A stretch of 64,000 nucleotides of DNA, taken from the NCBI RefSeq assembly GCF_026385485.1, contig NZ_JANIDX010000005.1, positions 124,001-188,000 on the forward strand. Reading direction: 5' to 3'. Both the position numbers and the translations under genes were made by a program. Below are positions 44,172 through 52,501 of this stretch, piece after piece (the stretch's first letter is position 1; each line of letters starts with the position of its first letter). The DNA is from Bombella pollinis (GTDB lineage: Bacteria; Pseudomonadota; Alphaproteobacteria; Acetobacterales; Acetobacteraceae). The notes under the pieces were generated by a model, which was given only the letters and a program-made list of their open reading frames with translations, had not been told where the DNA came from and did not search any database.

Positions 44172-46118
44172 ATGCCCGCCATTACCCTACCCGATGGAAG
44201 CATTCGCACCTTCGATGGGGCAGTGACAGGGACAACTATCGCCGACTCCATTGGTCCAGGTTTAGCCCGTGCGGCCATCGCGATGGAGGTTGACGGCAAG
44301 GCTGTGGATATAGGCTTTACCATCACGCAGGATAGCACTGTTCGTTTCATCACCCGCAAAGATGAAGATGCCCTCCCGATGATTCGCCATGATGCTGCCC
44401 ATGTCATGGCCGAGGCTGTGCAAGCCCTCTGGCCGGGGACGCAAGTGACCATCGGGCCAAGCATTAAAGACGGCTTTTATTACGACTTCTTCCGCGACAA
44501 GCCCTTCACCCCTGCCGATTTTGACGCCATCGAAACCAAAATGGCCGAGATTATCGCCCGTGGAGATGCCTTCACACGAGAGGTATGGGACCGTAACGAG
44601 GCCATTGCCTTCTTTGAGGAACGCGGTGAGAGCTTTAAGGCCGAATTGATTCGCGACCTGCCAGAGAGTGAGGAGATTTCCATTTACCGCCAAGGGGAAT
44701 GGTTAGACCTCTGCCGTGGGCCGCATCTCCGCACGACAGGGGATGTTGGCAATGCCTTTAAGCTCATGCGGGTAGCCGGGGCTTATTGGCGGGGGGACCA
44801 TCGCAACCCCATGCTTACGCGCATCTATGGCACAGCATGGCGCGATAAAAAGGAGCTTAAAGCCTATCTAGAACGCCTAGAAGAGGCCGAAAAACGCGAC
44901 CATCGCCGCATTGGCCGGGATATGGACCTGTTCCATATTCAAGAAGAAGCCGTAGGGCAGATTTTCTGGCATCAAAAAGGTTGGCGGCTCTACACAGCGG
45001 TGCAAGATTATATGCGCCGCGCCCAGAACCGAAACGGCTATCAAGAAGTCCGCACCCCTCAACTTGTGGACCGCACCTTGTGGGAAGCCTCCGGCCATTG
45101 GGATAAATATCGTGAGCATATGTTCATCGCCACAGTGGAGGATGAGGATAAGACCCTCGCCCTCAAACCGATGAACTGCCCTTGCCATGTGCAGATTTTC
45201 CGCCATGGTTTGCGCTCTTACCGAGAGCTGCCGCTGCGTATGGCTGAGTTCGGGGCCTGTCATCGCTATGAACCCTCCGGCTCGCTGCATGGGATTATGC
45301 GTGTGCGCGGCTTTACGCAGGATGATGCGCATATCTTCTGCACGGATGACCAAATCGCTGAAGAAACGGCCCGCTTCGTCACTATGCTAGGCGAGGTCTA
45401 TCAAGATTTTGGCTTTGAGAGCTTCCGCGTCAAGTTTTCCGACCGACCTGAAGCCCGTGCTGGCTCTGATGAGGTCTGGGACCGTGCCGAAGGAGCCTTA
45501 AAACGTGCCTGCGAAATGGTTGGGGTAGAGTATGAGTTAAACCCCGGCGAAGGTGCCTTTTACGGGCCGAAATTGGAGTTCGTGCTGACTGATGCCATCG
45601 GGCGCGACTGGCAATGTGGGACATTGCAGGTCGATTATGTTCTGCCAGAGCGGCTAGATGCCTCTTATATTGGTGAAGATAGTGCCCGCCACCGGCCCGT
45701 TATGCTCCATCGCGCTATCTTGGGGAGTTTTGAACGCTTCCTTGGTATCCTCATTGAGCAATATGCCGGGAAGTTCCCCCTCTGGCTGGCCCCAACGCAA
45801 GTTGTGGTAGCGAGCATCGTGACGGATGCCGCTGATTATGCCCAAGAGATTACCGCACGTCTGCAAAAAGCGGGCTTGCATGCGGAGGCTGATATTCGCA
45901 ATGAGAAAATCAATGCGAAGGTGCGTGAGCATAGCCTTGCCCGTGTACCAGTCATCCTCGTTGTTGGCCGCCGTGAGGCAGAGGAAGGTACAGTCAGCCT
46001 CCGCCGCCTTGGGGAGCAAGCCCAAAAGGTCCTCCCTTTTGAGGAGATCCTCCCCGCCTTGCAGGAGGAGGCAACACCGCCGGACCTCCTCCGCGCTATG
46101 CAGCAGAAAACAGCCTGA
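44172..46118 (+). CDS. thrS: Threonyl-tRNA synthetase
   Basis: ThrRS charges tRNA-Thr and clears Ser-tRNA-Thr. The 648-residue protein is full length. It has an N-terminal TGS domain (PAITLPDGSIRTFDG), the editing domain with HDAAHVMAEA and the catalytic core from about residue 240 (HRRIGRDMDLFHIQEEA). Core features include the zinc-site MNCPCHVQIF, motif 2 around FGACHRYEPSGSLHG, and motif 3 HRAILGSFERFLGILIEQYAG. A C-terminal anticodon-binding domain ends the protein. AAGGAG precedes the start. infC follows 115 bases on, the conserved thrS-infC pair. Confidence 0.97.
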   Translation: MPAITLPDGSIRTFDGAVTGTTIADSIGPGLARAAIAMEVDGKAVDIGFTITQDSTVRFITRKDEDALPMIRHDAAHVMAEAVQALWPGTQVTIGPSIKDGFYYDFFRDKPFTPADFDAIETKMAEIIARGDAFTREVWDRNEAIAFFEERGESFKAELIRDLPESEEISIYRQGEWLDLCRGPHLRTTGDVGNAFKLMRVAGAYWRGDHRNPMLTRIYGTAWRDKKELKAYLERLEEAEKRDHRRIGRDMDLFHIQEEAVGQIFWHQKGWRLYTAVQDYMRRAQNRNGYQEVRTPQLVDRTLWEASGHWDKYREHMFIATVEDEDKTLALKPMNCPCHVQIFRHGLRSYRELPLRMAEFGACHRYEPSGSLHGIMRVRGFTQDDAHIFCTDDQIAEETARFVTMLGEVYQDFGFESFRVKFSDRPEARAGSDEVWDRAEGALKRACEMVGVEYELNPGEGAFYGPKLEFVLTDAIGRDWQCGTLQVDYVLPERLDASYIGEDSARHRPVMLHRAILGSFERFLGILIEQYAGKFPLWLAPTQVVVASIVTDAADYAQEITARLQKAGLHAEADIRNEKINAKVREHSLARVPVILVVGRREAEEGTVSLRRLGEQAQKVLPFEEILPALQEEATPPDLLRAMQQKTA

Positions 46119-46228
46119 TACGCAGTCCATCCTCCCCCCTTGCGCCGTACCCGCACGGGGGGTATGAATCTAAACAGAAAGTTTGAGACCCCTCACCGTT
46201 TTGTATCGGATGAGGCCCTAACATCGAC

Positions 46229-46242
46229 AGGAGATGACCATA
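46229..46242 (+). promoter_or_regulatory. infC initiation site with probable AUA start
   Basis: AGGAG at 46229-46233 touches the ATG at 46234, leaving zero spacing, but stands six bases before an in-frame ATA at 46240. The protein read from ATA as Met starts with ARPPF. infC in other bacteria uses rare start codons (AUU in E. coli) for autoregulation by IF3. Confidence 0.55.
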
Positions 46243-46794
46243 GCTAGACCGCCGTTTCCCGCCGCCCCTAATCGCGAAGGGCCGCGCGTTAATGAAGAGA
46301 TCCGAGTGCCGCAGGTGCGCGTTATTGATGCCGCAGGCGAGATGGTTGGCATTATGTCAACAAGAGAGGCTCTTTCCCGTGCTTTTTCTGAAGGGTTAGA
46401 CCTGCTGGAAATCAGCCCTACGGCCGAGCCTCCGGTGGCGAAGATTCTCGATTACGGCAAGTTCAAATATGAACAGCAAAAGAAGCGTAACGAGGCCCGC
46501 AAAAAGCAAAAGGTCATTGAGATTAAAGAGGTCAAGGTCCGCCCCGGTACCGGCGAGCATGACTTCCAGACCAAGGCGAAGGCTGTCCGTTCCTTCTTAG
46601 AAGAAGGCGATAAGGTTAAGGTCTCTCTCCGCTTTAAAGGCCGTGAGGTTGCTCATCAGGAGCTTGGCTCTAAGATGATGCACCGCATCCGCGAGTCTGT
46701 GGATGATATTGCTAAAGCTGAGCAAACCCCTCGCTTGGAAAATCGTCAGATGATTATGATTCTGGCCCCAAGCAAACAGCGGGATACAAAGTAG
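46234..46794 (+). CDS. infC: Translation initiation factor IF-3
   Basis: IF-3 keeps 30S subunits free and proofreads the start codon. The 186-residue reading has NREGPRVNEEIRVPQVRVIDAAGEMVGIM at the N-domain, the linker YEQQKKRNEARKKQKVIEIKEVKVRP, and the C-domain with HDFQTKAKAVRSFLEEGDKVKVSLRFKGREVAHQ. The coordinates use the ATG, but the true start is probably the ATA two codons later (46240), as argued under the initiation-site entry. infC is not followed by rpmI-rplT here; a bidirectional terminator and convergent metF come next. Confidence 0.95.
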   Translation: MTIARPPFPAAPNREGPRVNEEIRVPQVRVIDAAGEMVGIMSTREALSRAFSEGLDLLEISPTAEPPVAKILDYGKFKYEQQKKRNEARKKQKVIEIKEVKVRPGTGEHDFQTKAKAVRSFLEEGDKVKVSLRFKGREVAHQELGSKMMHRIRESVDDIAKAEQTPRLENRQMIMILAPSKQRDTK

Positions 46795-46812
46795 GCTTTG
46801 TACTTGCTCCAT

Positions 46813-46846
46813 AAAAAACCCGGTCCTTTATAAGGCCGGGTTTTTT
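46813..46846. terminator. Bidirectional terminator between infC and metF
   Basis: AAAAAA CCCGG-T-CC tttataa GGCCGGG TTTTTT: a stem with one bulged T and A/T runs on both sides, serving convergent infC and metF. Confidence 0.88.
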
Positions 46847-46854
46847 AGTTTCTA

Positions 46855-47733
46855 TCAGCTTGCAAACTCCACAAGTGGATGCGACCGCTGCCGCCCTAAT
46901 AAAGTGCATAAGGTAGAGGTAGGGACACTTTGATTGAGCGTATAAAAATGGAAATGCTCCACCCCTTCCGCGCGCAAACGCTGGCAGAGGCGATCCACCA
47001 CCACGGCACTCAAGCGCGTGCGAATAGGGGGGAGGTCATCCACCCCCTCAAAGAGCGTTTTTAACTCCTCCGGGACAGAAGCCCCGCACATTTTGGCAAA
47101 ACGCCATGCTTGTGCCGCCTTACCAATAGGCAAAATCCCCGGTACGATGGGTTTATTAATCCCCGCCTTCACCGCACGATCCCGGAAGCGCAAAAAACAT
47201 TCTGGGTCAAAAAAGAATTGCGTAATCGCCCTATCGGCCCCTGCATCAAACTTCTCTTTAAGATGCTCAATATCAGACTGCGCCGATTGCGCCTCGGGGT
47301 GCGTCTCTGGGTATGCCGCAACAGAGATCTCAAAAGGGGCAATCTTCTTCAGCCCCGCTACAAGGTCTGCTGCATAATGATACCCCTCTGAGTGCGGGCG
47401 ATAAGGCGTTGGGGCCTCACCTTTGGCAACCGGGGCATCACCCCGCAACGCCACAATATGCTTTACCCCTAGGTCCCAATAAGCACGGGCGACATCATCC
47501 ACCTCACCTTTAGCGGCATTAACGCATGTAAGATGCCCCGCCAATGGGATAGGCAATGCCTCTACCATCTGTCGTAACGCCTCTAACGTACGCTCCCGCG
47601 AGGACCCACCCGCCCCGTATGTAACGGACATAAAGCGTGGCTCATAGGCAGCAAGACGCTGCGCTACCCGCAATAAAGCCGCGGCTTTCTCGTCCGTCTT
47701 AGCGGGAAAAAATTCGAATGAGACCTCAGCCAT
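46855..47733 (-). CDS. metF: 5,10-methylenetetrahydrofolate reductase
   Basis: MetF reduces methylene-THF to methyl-THF, the methyl donor for methionine. The 292-residue protein has VSFEFFPAKTDEKAA at the start, FMSVTYGAGGSSRERT, HLTCVN, IVALRGDAP, and GADRAITQFFFDPE with ITQFFFD, all typical of the FAD-barrel family. It lies 30 bases after the ArsR-methyltransferase gene and is probably controlled by it. Its partner enzyme metE is divergent, 1.2 kb away. Confidence 0.95.
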   Translation of the reverse strand: MAEVSFEFFPAKTDEKAAALLRVAQRLAAYEPRFMSVTYGAGGSSRERTLEALRQMVEALPIPLAGHLTCVNAAKGEVDDVARAYWDLGVKHIVALRGDAPVAKGEAPTPYRPHSEGYHYAADLVAGLKKIAPFEISVAAYPETHPEAQSAQSDIEHLKEKFDAGADRAITQFFFDPECFLRFRDRAVKAGINKPIVPGILPIGKAAQAWRFAKMCGASVPEELKTLFEGVDDLPPIRTRLSAVVVDRLCQRLRAEGVEHFHFYTLNQSVPTSTLCTLLGRQRSHPLVEFAS

Positions 47734-47763
47734 GATGTCCGTTCCTTCTAAAATAAATGTACG

Positions 47764-48732
47764 TTATGGCGTTTTCGAATCCTGATGTAACGGCAGGCGG
47801 CCCATCCAAAGCTTAACCGTCAACTCACCATCCAAAGAGAGAGGCGGGTCTAACTCCAACCCAGCCGCTTTAAACCATTGCTGCATGCGCTCATCACTAA
47901 AACCGAGATACATATGCGCATCCCGCGTACGGAGCTCCTCACGGTCATGCAGGGCGAAATCCACCACCAGCAAACGCCCACCAGGGCTTAAAATCCGCGC
48001 CGATTCGGCAATCACAGCCGCCGGATGCTGCGCATAACGCAAGGCCTGATGCAAAATCGTCAGGTCAGCCGAGCCTGCGGCTAACGGCAGAGCATAAAAA
48101 TTCCCCTGCCGTAACTTAATCTCCTCACCATCAGCCGTGCGATCATCTTCCAATTTCACACGCGCTAGCCGGAGCATAGAAGGGCTACGGTCAAACCCAA
48201 TGGCACTCTCACAACGTGGGGCGAGAAGCTCCAACATGCGCCCCGTACCTGTCCCAATATCCACCACGCGCCCCAATGGCCCCGGTCCGACAAGCTCCAT
48301 AATGGCCGACTCGACCGAATCTTCCGAGACATGAAGGGAGCGAATCGCATCCCATTCCGCGGCATGGACCTCAAACCAATCTTCTGCCTCACCCATACGG
48401 ACATTCCGCACAGCTTGGAGACGTTGACGGTCAGCCCGGCCTATCTCGTCATCTTCTTCCTCATGATAACGCCGCCAATGGTCCAACGCGGCAAAGATGG
48501 GCTCTAGGTCATTCTCATCTCCTAAGGCGAGAAAAACCCAGCTCCCTTCCTTACGGCGTTCCACCAACTCCGCCTCCGCCAGTACTTTAACATGGCGAGA
48601 GACACGCGGCTGGCTCTGGCCCAAAACTTGAGCCAGCTCACCGACAGACAACTCCATCTCACGCAATAAACGTAAGATTCGCAAACGTGTTGGCTCTGCA
48701 AGAGCCTGAAAGATGATAAGAGCACGATCCAT
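47764..48732 (-). CDS. ArsR/SmtB-type regulator fused to SAM-dependent methyltransferase
   Basis: A 322-residue fusion. Residues 1-90 form an ArsR winged helix: LAEPTRLRILRLLREMELSVGEL, then QSQPRVSRHVKVLAEAELVERRKEGSW. Residues about 130-300 form a class I methyltransferase domain with VVDIGTGTGRMLELL (SAM loop), GFDRSPSML and GGRLLVVDFALH. No metal-binding cysteine pair is seen. Such fusions often adjoin met genes in Alphaproteobacteria and may sense SAM or SAH. A perfect TATAAT lies 24 bases before its start inside an inverted repeat, suggesting autoregulation and joint control with divergent metE. Confidence 0.88.
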   Translation of the reverse strand: MDRALIIFQALAEPTRLRILRLLREMELSVGELAQVLGQSQPRVSRHVKVLAEAELVERRKEGSWVFLALGDENDLEPIFAALDHWRRYHEEEDDEIGRADRQRLQAVRNVRMGEAEDWFEVHAAEWDAIRSLHVSEDSVESAIMELVGPGPLGRVVDIGTGTGRMLELLAPRCESAIGFDRSPSMLRLARVKLEDDRTADGEEIKLRQGNFYALPLAAGSADLTILHQALRYAQHPAAVIAESARILSPGGRLLVVDFALHDREELRTRDAHMYLGFSDERMQQWFKAAGLELDPPLSLDGELTVKLWMGRLPLHQDSKTP

Positions 48733-48738
48733 GTGAGA

Positions 48739-48766
48739 GCATATATAACGATTTCATTATATATGC
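48739..48766. promoter_or_regulatory. Inverted repeat/operator between the ArsR-type regulator and metE
   Basis: GCATATATAA-cgatttca-TTATATATGC is a perfect 10-bp inverted repeat with an 8-base spacer. On the minus strand a TATAAT -10 hexamer (48756-48761) for the ArsR-methyltransferase gene lies in one arm. A TTGACA (48775-48780) facing metE stands 8 bases outside the other arm. The layout fits an ArsR-type dimer site covering both promoters; the regulator-site link is inferred. Confidence 0.6.
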
Positions 48767-48901
48767 AATACATATTGACACATTAAAAAAGCCCTGCCAC
48801 TTCTAATGGCCGAAGAGAGATCACCCCGCCGCGTTGAAAGCAAAAAAGCGGTTGGACGTAATCTTCCATGGCTGTCTTACACGAGCAGTCTCATTCTTAC
48901 T

Positions 48902-48934
48902 GGTGGGGCTTCCCTCCACCAAAACGCCAGGAGG
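48902..48934 (+). promoter_or_regulatory. Alternative pairing at the metE ribosome-binding site
   Basis: GGTGGGG (48902-48908) can pair with CTCCACC (48914-48920). The same CCTCC (48913-48917) can instead pair with GGAGG (48930-48934), the metE Shine-Dalgarno. The two pairings exclude each other, so the leader could switch translation. No known riboswitch consensus was recognised upstream. Confidence 0.45.
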
Positions 48935-48940
48935 TATGTC

Positions 48941-51271
48941 ATGACCGTACGTGTCGCCACATTGGGCTTTCCCCGTATCGGTGGTCGCCGTGAGCTAAAA
49001 AAAGCCCTTGAGAGCTTCTGGGCTGGTAACAGCAGCGAGGCTGAACTGCTCGAAACCGCCGCAGCCCTCCGTAAAGAAAATTGGACCCGCCAGAAGGAGC
49101 AAGGAGCGGATATTATCCCCTCTAACGACTTCTCCCTTTATGACCATGTATTAGATACCAGCGCACTTGTTGGAGCTGTACCGGAGATTTACGGCCATAA
49201 AGGCGGCAAGGTGGACCTCACCACCTATTTTGCCATGGCCCGTGGTCGTCAGGTCTCTGGCGAGCATCCCGCTCATGACCAATCCCATGATTGTTCCTGC
49301 CAGCATCAACACGCAACCGATGTTCCTGCGGCGGAAATGACAAAATGGTTCGACACTAATTATCATTTTCTGGTGCCAGAGTTTAAAGCGGGGCAAAGCT
49401 TCCGCCTCTCCTCCACCAAAATTATTGATGATTATAAAGAGGCCAAGGCCCAAGGGATTGAGACACGCCCTGTTCTGCTTGGCCCCGTTAGCTTCTTGCT
49501 CCTCGGTAAAGCGCATGGGGCTGCCTTTAATAAGCTAGACTTACTCCCAGCTTTGCTGCCTGTTTATCATGAGGTCCTCCAAGCATTGCACCAAGCCGGG
49601 GCAGAATGGGTCCAGATTGATGAGCCAACTTTAGTGCTGGACCTTGATGATGCCGCCCGTAAAGCCTTTGCTCATGCTTATCAGAGCCTGAATAAAGCAG
49701 TACCCGGCATCAAGCTCTTCCTCACAACCTATTTCGGTGGGTTAGGCGATAACCTAGAGACTGCCCTCTCCCTGCCTGTCCAAGGCTTACATATCGACCT
49801 CGTCCGCGCTCCACAGCAACTTAATGACGTTGTCGCAAAAGCACGGCCGGACTTGCTGCTCTCCCTCGGTGTGATTGATGGCCGTAACATCTGGAAGGCA
49901 GACCTCTCCAAAATTATCGCACAAATTGCCCCGATTGCGGAGAAACGGGACATCATCGTTGCACCGTCTTGCTCCTTGCTCCATACGCCCATCGACCTAG
50001 AGCGTGAAACACAGCTGGATGCAGAGGTTAAAAACTGGCTCGCCTTTGCTGTGCAGAAAATTGCCGAGCTGGCTACGATTGCCAAAGCCCTTAATCAGGG
50101 GCATGAGAGCGTAAAAGCCATCTTAGATGCCTCCGATGCTGCCGTGCAGAGCCGTAAGGCCTCCACACGCATCCATAATCAGGAAGTCAAAAAACGTGCT
50201 GCTCAAAAAGATGCAAAGCTAACCCAGCGTCAATCCCCCTTCCCTACACGCCAAAAAGCGCAGGAAGACGCCCTCAAGCTGCCTCTCTTCCCCACAACGA
50301 CCATCGGCTCCTTCCCGCAGACCAAAGAGGTACGCCAAGCCCGTGCCCGCCATGCGAAGAAGGAACTCTCTACACAAGATTATGTAGCCTTCCTCAAGAA
50401 GGAGACAGAATCCGCCATCAAATGGCAGGAAGAGGTTGGGTTGGATGTGCTCGTTCATGGTGAGTTTGAGCGCAACGACATGGTGCAATATTTTGGTGAG
50501 AAGCTCTCCGGCTTTGTCTTTACCAAACATGCATGGGTACAATCTTACGGCTCCCGCTATGTGCGCCCGCCCATCATCTTTGGTGATGTATCCCGCCCCG
50601 CCGCAATGACGCTAGATTGGTGGCAATATGCCCAATCTTGCTCCAAAAAGCCGGTCAAGGGCATGTTGACGGGCCCTGTCACCATCCTCAACTGGTCCTT
50701 TGTACGTGATGACCAACCACGCTCTGAGACATGCCGTCAGATTGCCTTTGCCATCCGTGATGAAGTGCAAGACCTAGAAAAAGCCGGTTGTGGCGTCATC
50801 CAGATTGACGAAGCCGCCCTGCGCGAAGGCCTCCCCCTCCGCCGTAAAGACTGGCAACATTATCTGGATTGGGCTGTGGAGAGCTTCCGCATCACTGCCA
50901 GCGGTGTGCAGGATAAGACGCAGATTCACACCCATATGTGCTACTCCGAGTTTAACGACATTATCGAAGCCATCGCCGCTATGGATACTGACGTTATCTC
51001 CATCGAGACAGCACGGTCCAAAATGGAGCTGCTAGAGGCCTTTACTCACCATAAATACCCCTCTGAGATTGGACCGGGTGTGTATGATATTCACTCCCCC
51101 CGCGTCCCCTCTGTAGAGGAAATGGTCGAGCTACTCCGTGCTGCGGAGAAGAAGGTCTCCCGCCGTCAACTTTGGGTGAACCCTGATTGCGGCCTCAAGA
51201 CCCGTAATTGGGCAGAGGTCCGCCCGGCCATTGCTAACATGGTCAAAGCTGCCGAGATCCTGCGCGGTTAA
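48941..51271 (+). CDS. metE: Cobalamin-independent methionine synthase
   Basis: MetE transfers methyl from methyl-THF-Glu3 to homocysteine. From the ATG at 48941, six bases past AGGAGG, the protein has 776 residues; the open frame extends 45 codons upstream without family-like sequence. The N-terminal domain starts TVRVATLGFPRIGGRRELKKALESFWAG. The C-terminal catalytic barrel starts near FPTTTIGSFPQTKEVR. Zinc-site residues are visible in HTHMCYSEFND and WVNPDCGLKTRNW. A His/Cys-rich insert lies at about residues 104-128 (HDQSHDCSCQHQH). It has its own terminator and is divergent from the ArsR-type regulator gene. Confidence 0.96.
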   Translation: MTVRVATLGFPRIGGRRELKKALESFWAGNSSEAELLETAAALRKENWTRQKEQGADIIPSNDFSLYDHVLDTSALVGAVPEIYGHKGGKVDLTTYFAMARGRQVSGEHPAHDQSHDCSCQHQHATDVPAAEMTKWFDTNYHFLVPEFKAGQSFRLSSTKIIDDYKEAKAQGIETRPVLLGPVSFLLLGKAHGAAFNKLDLLPALLPVYHEVLQALHQAGAEWVQIDEPTLVLDLDDAARKAFAHAYQSLNKAVPGIKLFLTTYFGGLGDNLETALSLPVQGLHIDLVRAPQQLNDVVAKARPDLLLSLGVIDGRNIWKADLSKIIAQIAPIAEKRDIIVAPSCSLLHTPIDLERETQLDAEVKNWLAFAVQKIAELATIAKALNQGHESVKAILDASDAAVQSRKASTRIHNQEVKKRAAQKDAKLTQRQSPFPTRQKAQEDALKLPLFPTTTIGSFPQTKEVRQARARHAKKELSTQDYVAFLKKETESAIKWQEEVGLDVLVHGEFERNDMVQYFGEKLSGFVFTKHAWVQSYGSRYVRPPIIFGDVSRPAAMTLDWWQYAQSCSKKPVKGMLTGPVTILNWSFVRDDQPRSETCRQIAFAIRDEVQDLEKAGCGVIQIDEAALREGLPLRRKDWQHYLDWAVESFRITASGVQDKTQIHTHMCYSEFNDIIEAIAAMDTDVISIETARSKMELLEAFTHHKYPSEIGPGVYDIHSPRVPSVEEMVELLRAAEKKVSRRQLWVNPDCGLKTRNWAEVRPAIANMVKAAEILRG

Positions 51272-51319
51272 CGCAGGCAGTAAGCTGAGGGAGGGGTGTC
51301 ATCAACCCTCCCCCACAGC

Positions 51320-51357
51320 AAAAAGGCTCTTCCCTTTAATGGGAAAGAGCCTTTTTT
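51320..51357. terminator. Terminator of metE (bidirectional)
   Basis: AAAAAGGCTCTT-CCC-tttaat-GGG-A-AAGAGCCTTTTTT: a long stem with one bulged A and T runs on both strands. It serves metE and possibly the convergent MliC-like gene. Confidence 0.88.
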
Positions 51358-51380
51358 AATGGACCCATCCTATAATAGCC

Positions 51381-51848
51381 TTAATGGCTTGATGTTGGCT
51401 TATCGCTTTTACCAGAAGGCACAACATGGCAGGTAAAAGCCGTACCCTCTTTATCCTCCCGAGCGAACGTGACCTCATCGCCTTTGGACCACCAGCTATA
51501 GCGGTCTGCGACATATTTCGCGCCATCACCAGCGACAACATTGGCAAACACCATCACCCGTCCATCCACAGGCAATATGGCAAGGGCCATGATATCCGCA
51601 CTATAATATGTGACCGTAAACGGCTTTGCTGGCAGGGAAGTCCGTAAAGAGCGGACATCATCCCCGGCCTTCTCATTATCCACAGTGCAATTATAGGTCA
51701 CATCCTGCCGCCCGACTGTTTCATCCGCTGGGAGGGGGATGAGCAAATGATTCTCCCCCTTATGGGCAGGCTTTGCCATGGCCATAGAACTTACACACAT
51801 GAAAGCCGCAACCCCACATAACCATAAACGACTTTGCTGTTTCAGCAT
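51381..51848 (-). CDS. Secreted MliC-family lysozyme inhibitor-like protein
   Basis: A 155-residue protein starting MLKQQSRLWL with a signal peptide ending near SMAMA. The mature part has YNCTVDN, then FTVTYYSADIMALAIL and GAKYVADRYSWWSKGDEVTFA, closing with a second cysteine in FTCHV. The G.(K/R)Y...YxWW.KG.E block and paired cysteines fit the MliC domain, which blocks C-type lysozyme; host or insect lysozyme is a plausible target. No lipobox is obvious, so it is periplasmic or secreted. Its ATG lies one base after the stop of the upstream membrane-protein gene. Confidence 0.7.
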   Translation of the reverse strand: MLKQQSRLWLCGVAAFMCVSSMAMAKPAHKGENHLLIPLPADETVGRQDVTYNCTVDNEKAGDDVRSLRTSLPAKPFTVTYYSADIMALAILPVDGRVMVFANVVAGDGAKYVADRYSWWSKGDEVTFAREDKEGTAFTCHVVPSGKSDKPTSSH

Positions 51849-51849
51849 C

Positions 51850-52380
51850 TTACTGCACCCCATCAGACACAACTCCCTTTATCACTGTGCGGCGTTTACG
51901 CGCCTGACGCGCACCGGGCGGGGGCATTTGGCATGCCATAAAATACAGCCCCACAACGAAAGTCAGCTGCGATAATAAGCCCAAGCGGTCCCATAACCAC
52001 ATTTGTGGCTTGGCTGCCCCCACAAATAGCGAGATGGTCTCGTAGAGCAAAAACCCAAGACACACCACACGCAAGCTATACATCATCGGCCTTAGAGGGT
52101 TCATCATATTCGGCCTTACTAAGGTCTGGAACCGCTGGAAGCCAATAAACAACATGATGCTACAAAGCAGCACCAAAATAGCTTCCACACTTTCACCCAG
52201 CGTTGCCCCGTAGAGGAGTAACGGAGCTAAAAGGCAGACAACTTGTAAAAGAACAGACCCAAGCTCAAAACTGATGCCGATATTCCAAGCGGATGTTTCC
52301 TCTGGCAGACGGTCCACCAGAGGTTGAAACAGCCTATCCAAAATAAAATCATCAATCGCTTTTAGAAAATCTGCTTTCAT
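51850..52380 (-). CDS. Unknown four-helix membrane protein
   Basis: A 176-residue protein I do not recognise, beginning MKADFLKAIDDFILDRLFQP. About four hydrophobic helices follow (SVLLQVVCLLAPLLLYGA, VEAILVLLCSIMLFIGF, SLRVVCLGFLLYETISLFV, LSQLTFVVGLYFMACQM), then a basic tail (ARQARKRR). GAGGG upstream supports this start; a longer frame is open to 52503. The tail overlaps the region of the MliC-like start (TAAGATG), so the two are translationally coupled. Confidence 0.7.
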   Translation of the reverse strand: MKADFLKAIDDFILDRLFQPLVDRLPEETSAWNIGISFELGSVLLQVVCLLAPLLLYGATLGESVEAILVLLCSIMLFIGFQRFQTLVRPNMMNPLRPMMYSLRVVCLGFLLYETISLFVGAAKPQMWLWDRLGLLSQLTFVVGLYFMACQMPPPGARQARKRRTVIKGVVSDGVQ

Positions 52381-52501
52381 TCCGCCCTCTTCCATTCCAT
52401 GCCAGCATTGCCTAGCATAATCCCTTATAGAGATGGAGGATAATAAACCCCTCCTCTTAACGATAAGCCGCCTCTCCTTGCCATCAAAGGATATATACCT
52501 C

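Noticed and set aside
48781..48935. Known SAM, SAH or cobalamin riboswitch ahead of metE
   Set aside because: A stretch near 48808 faintly recalls a B12 box, but the rest of the aptamer is missing and the probable promoter lies too close.
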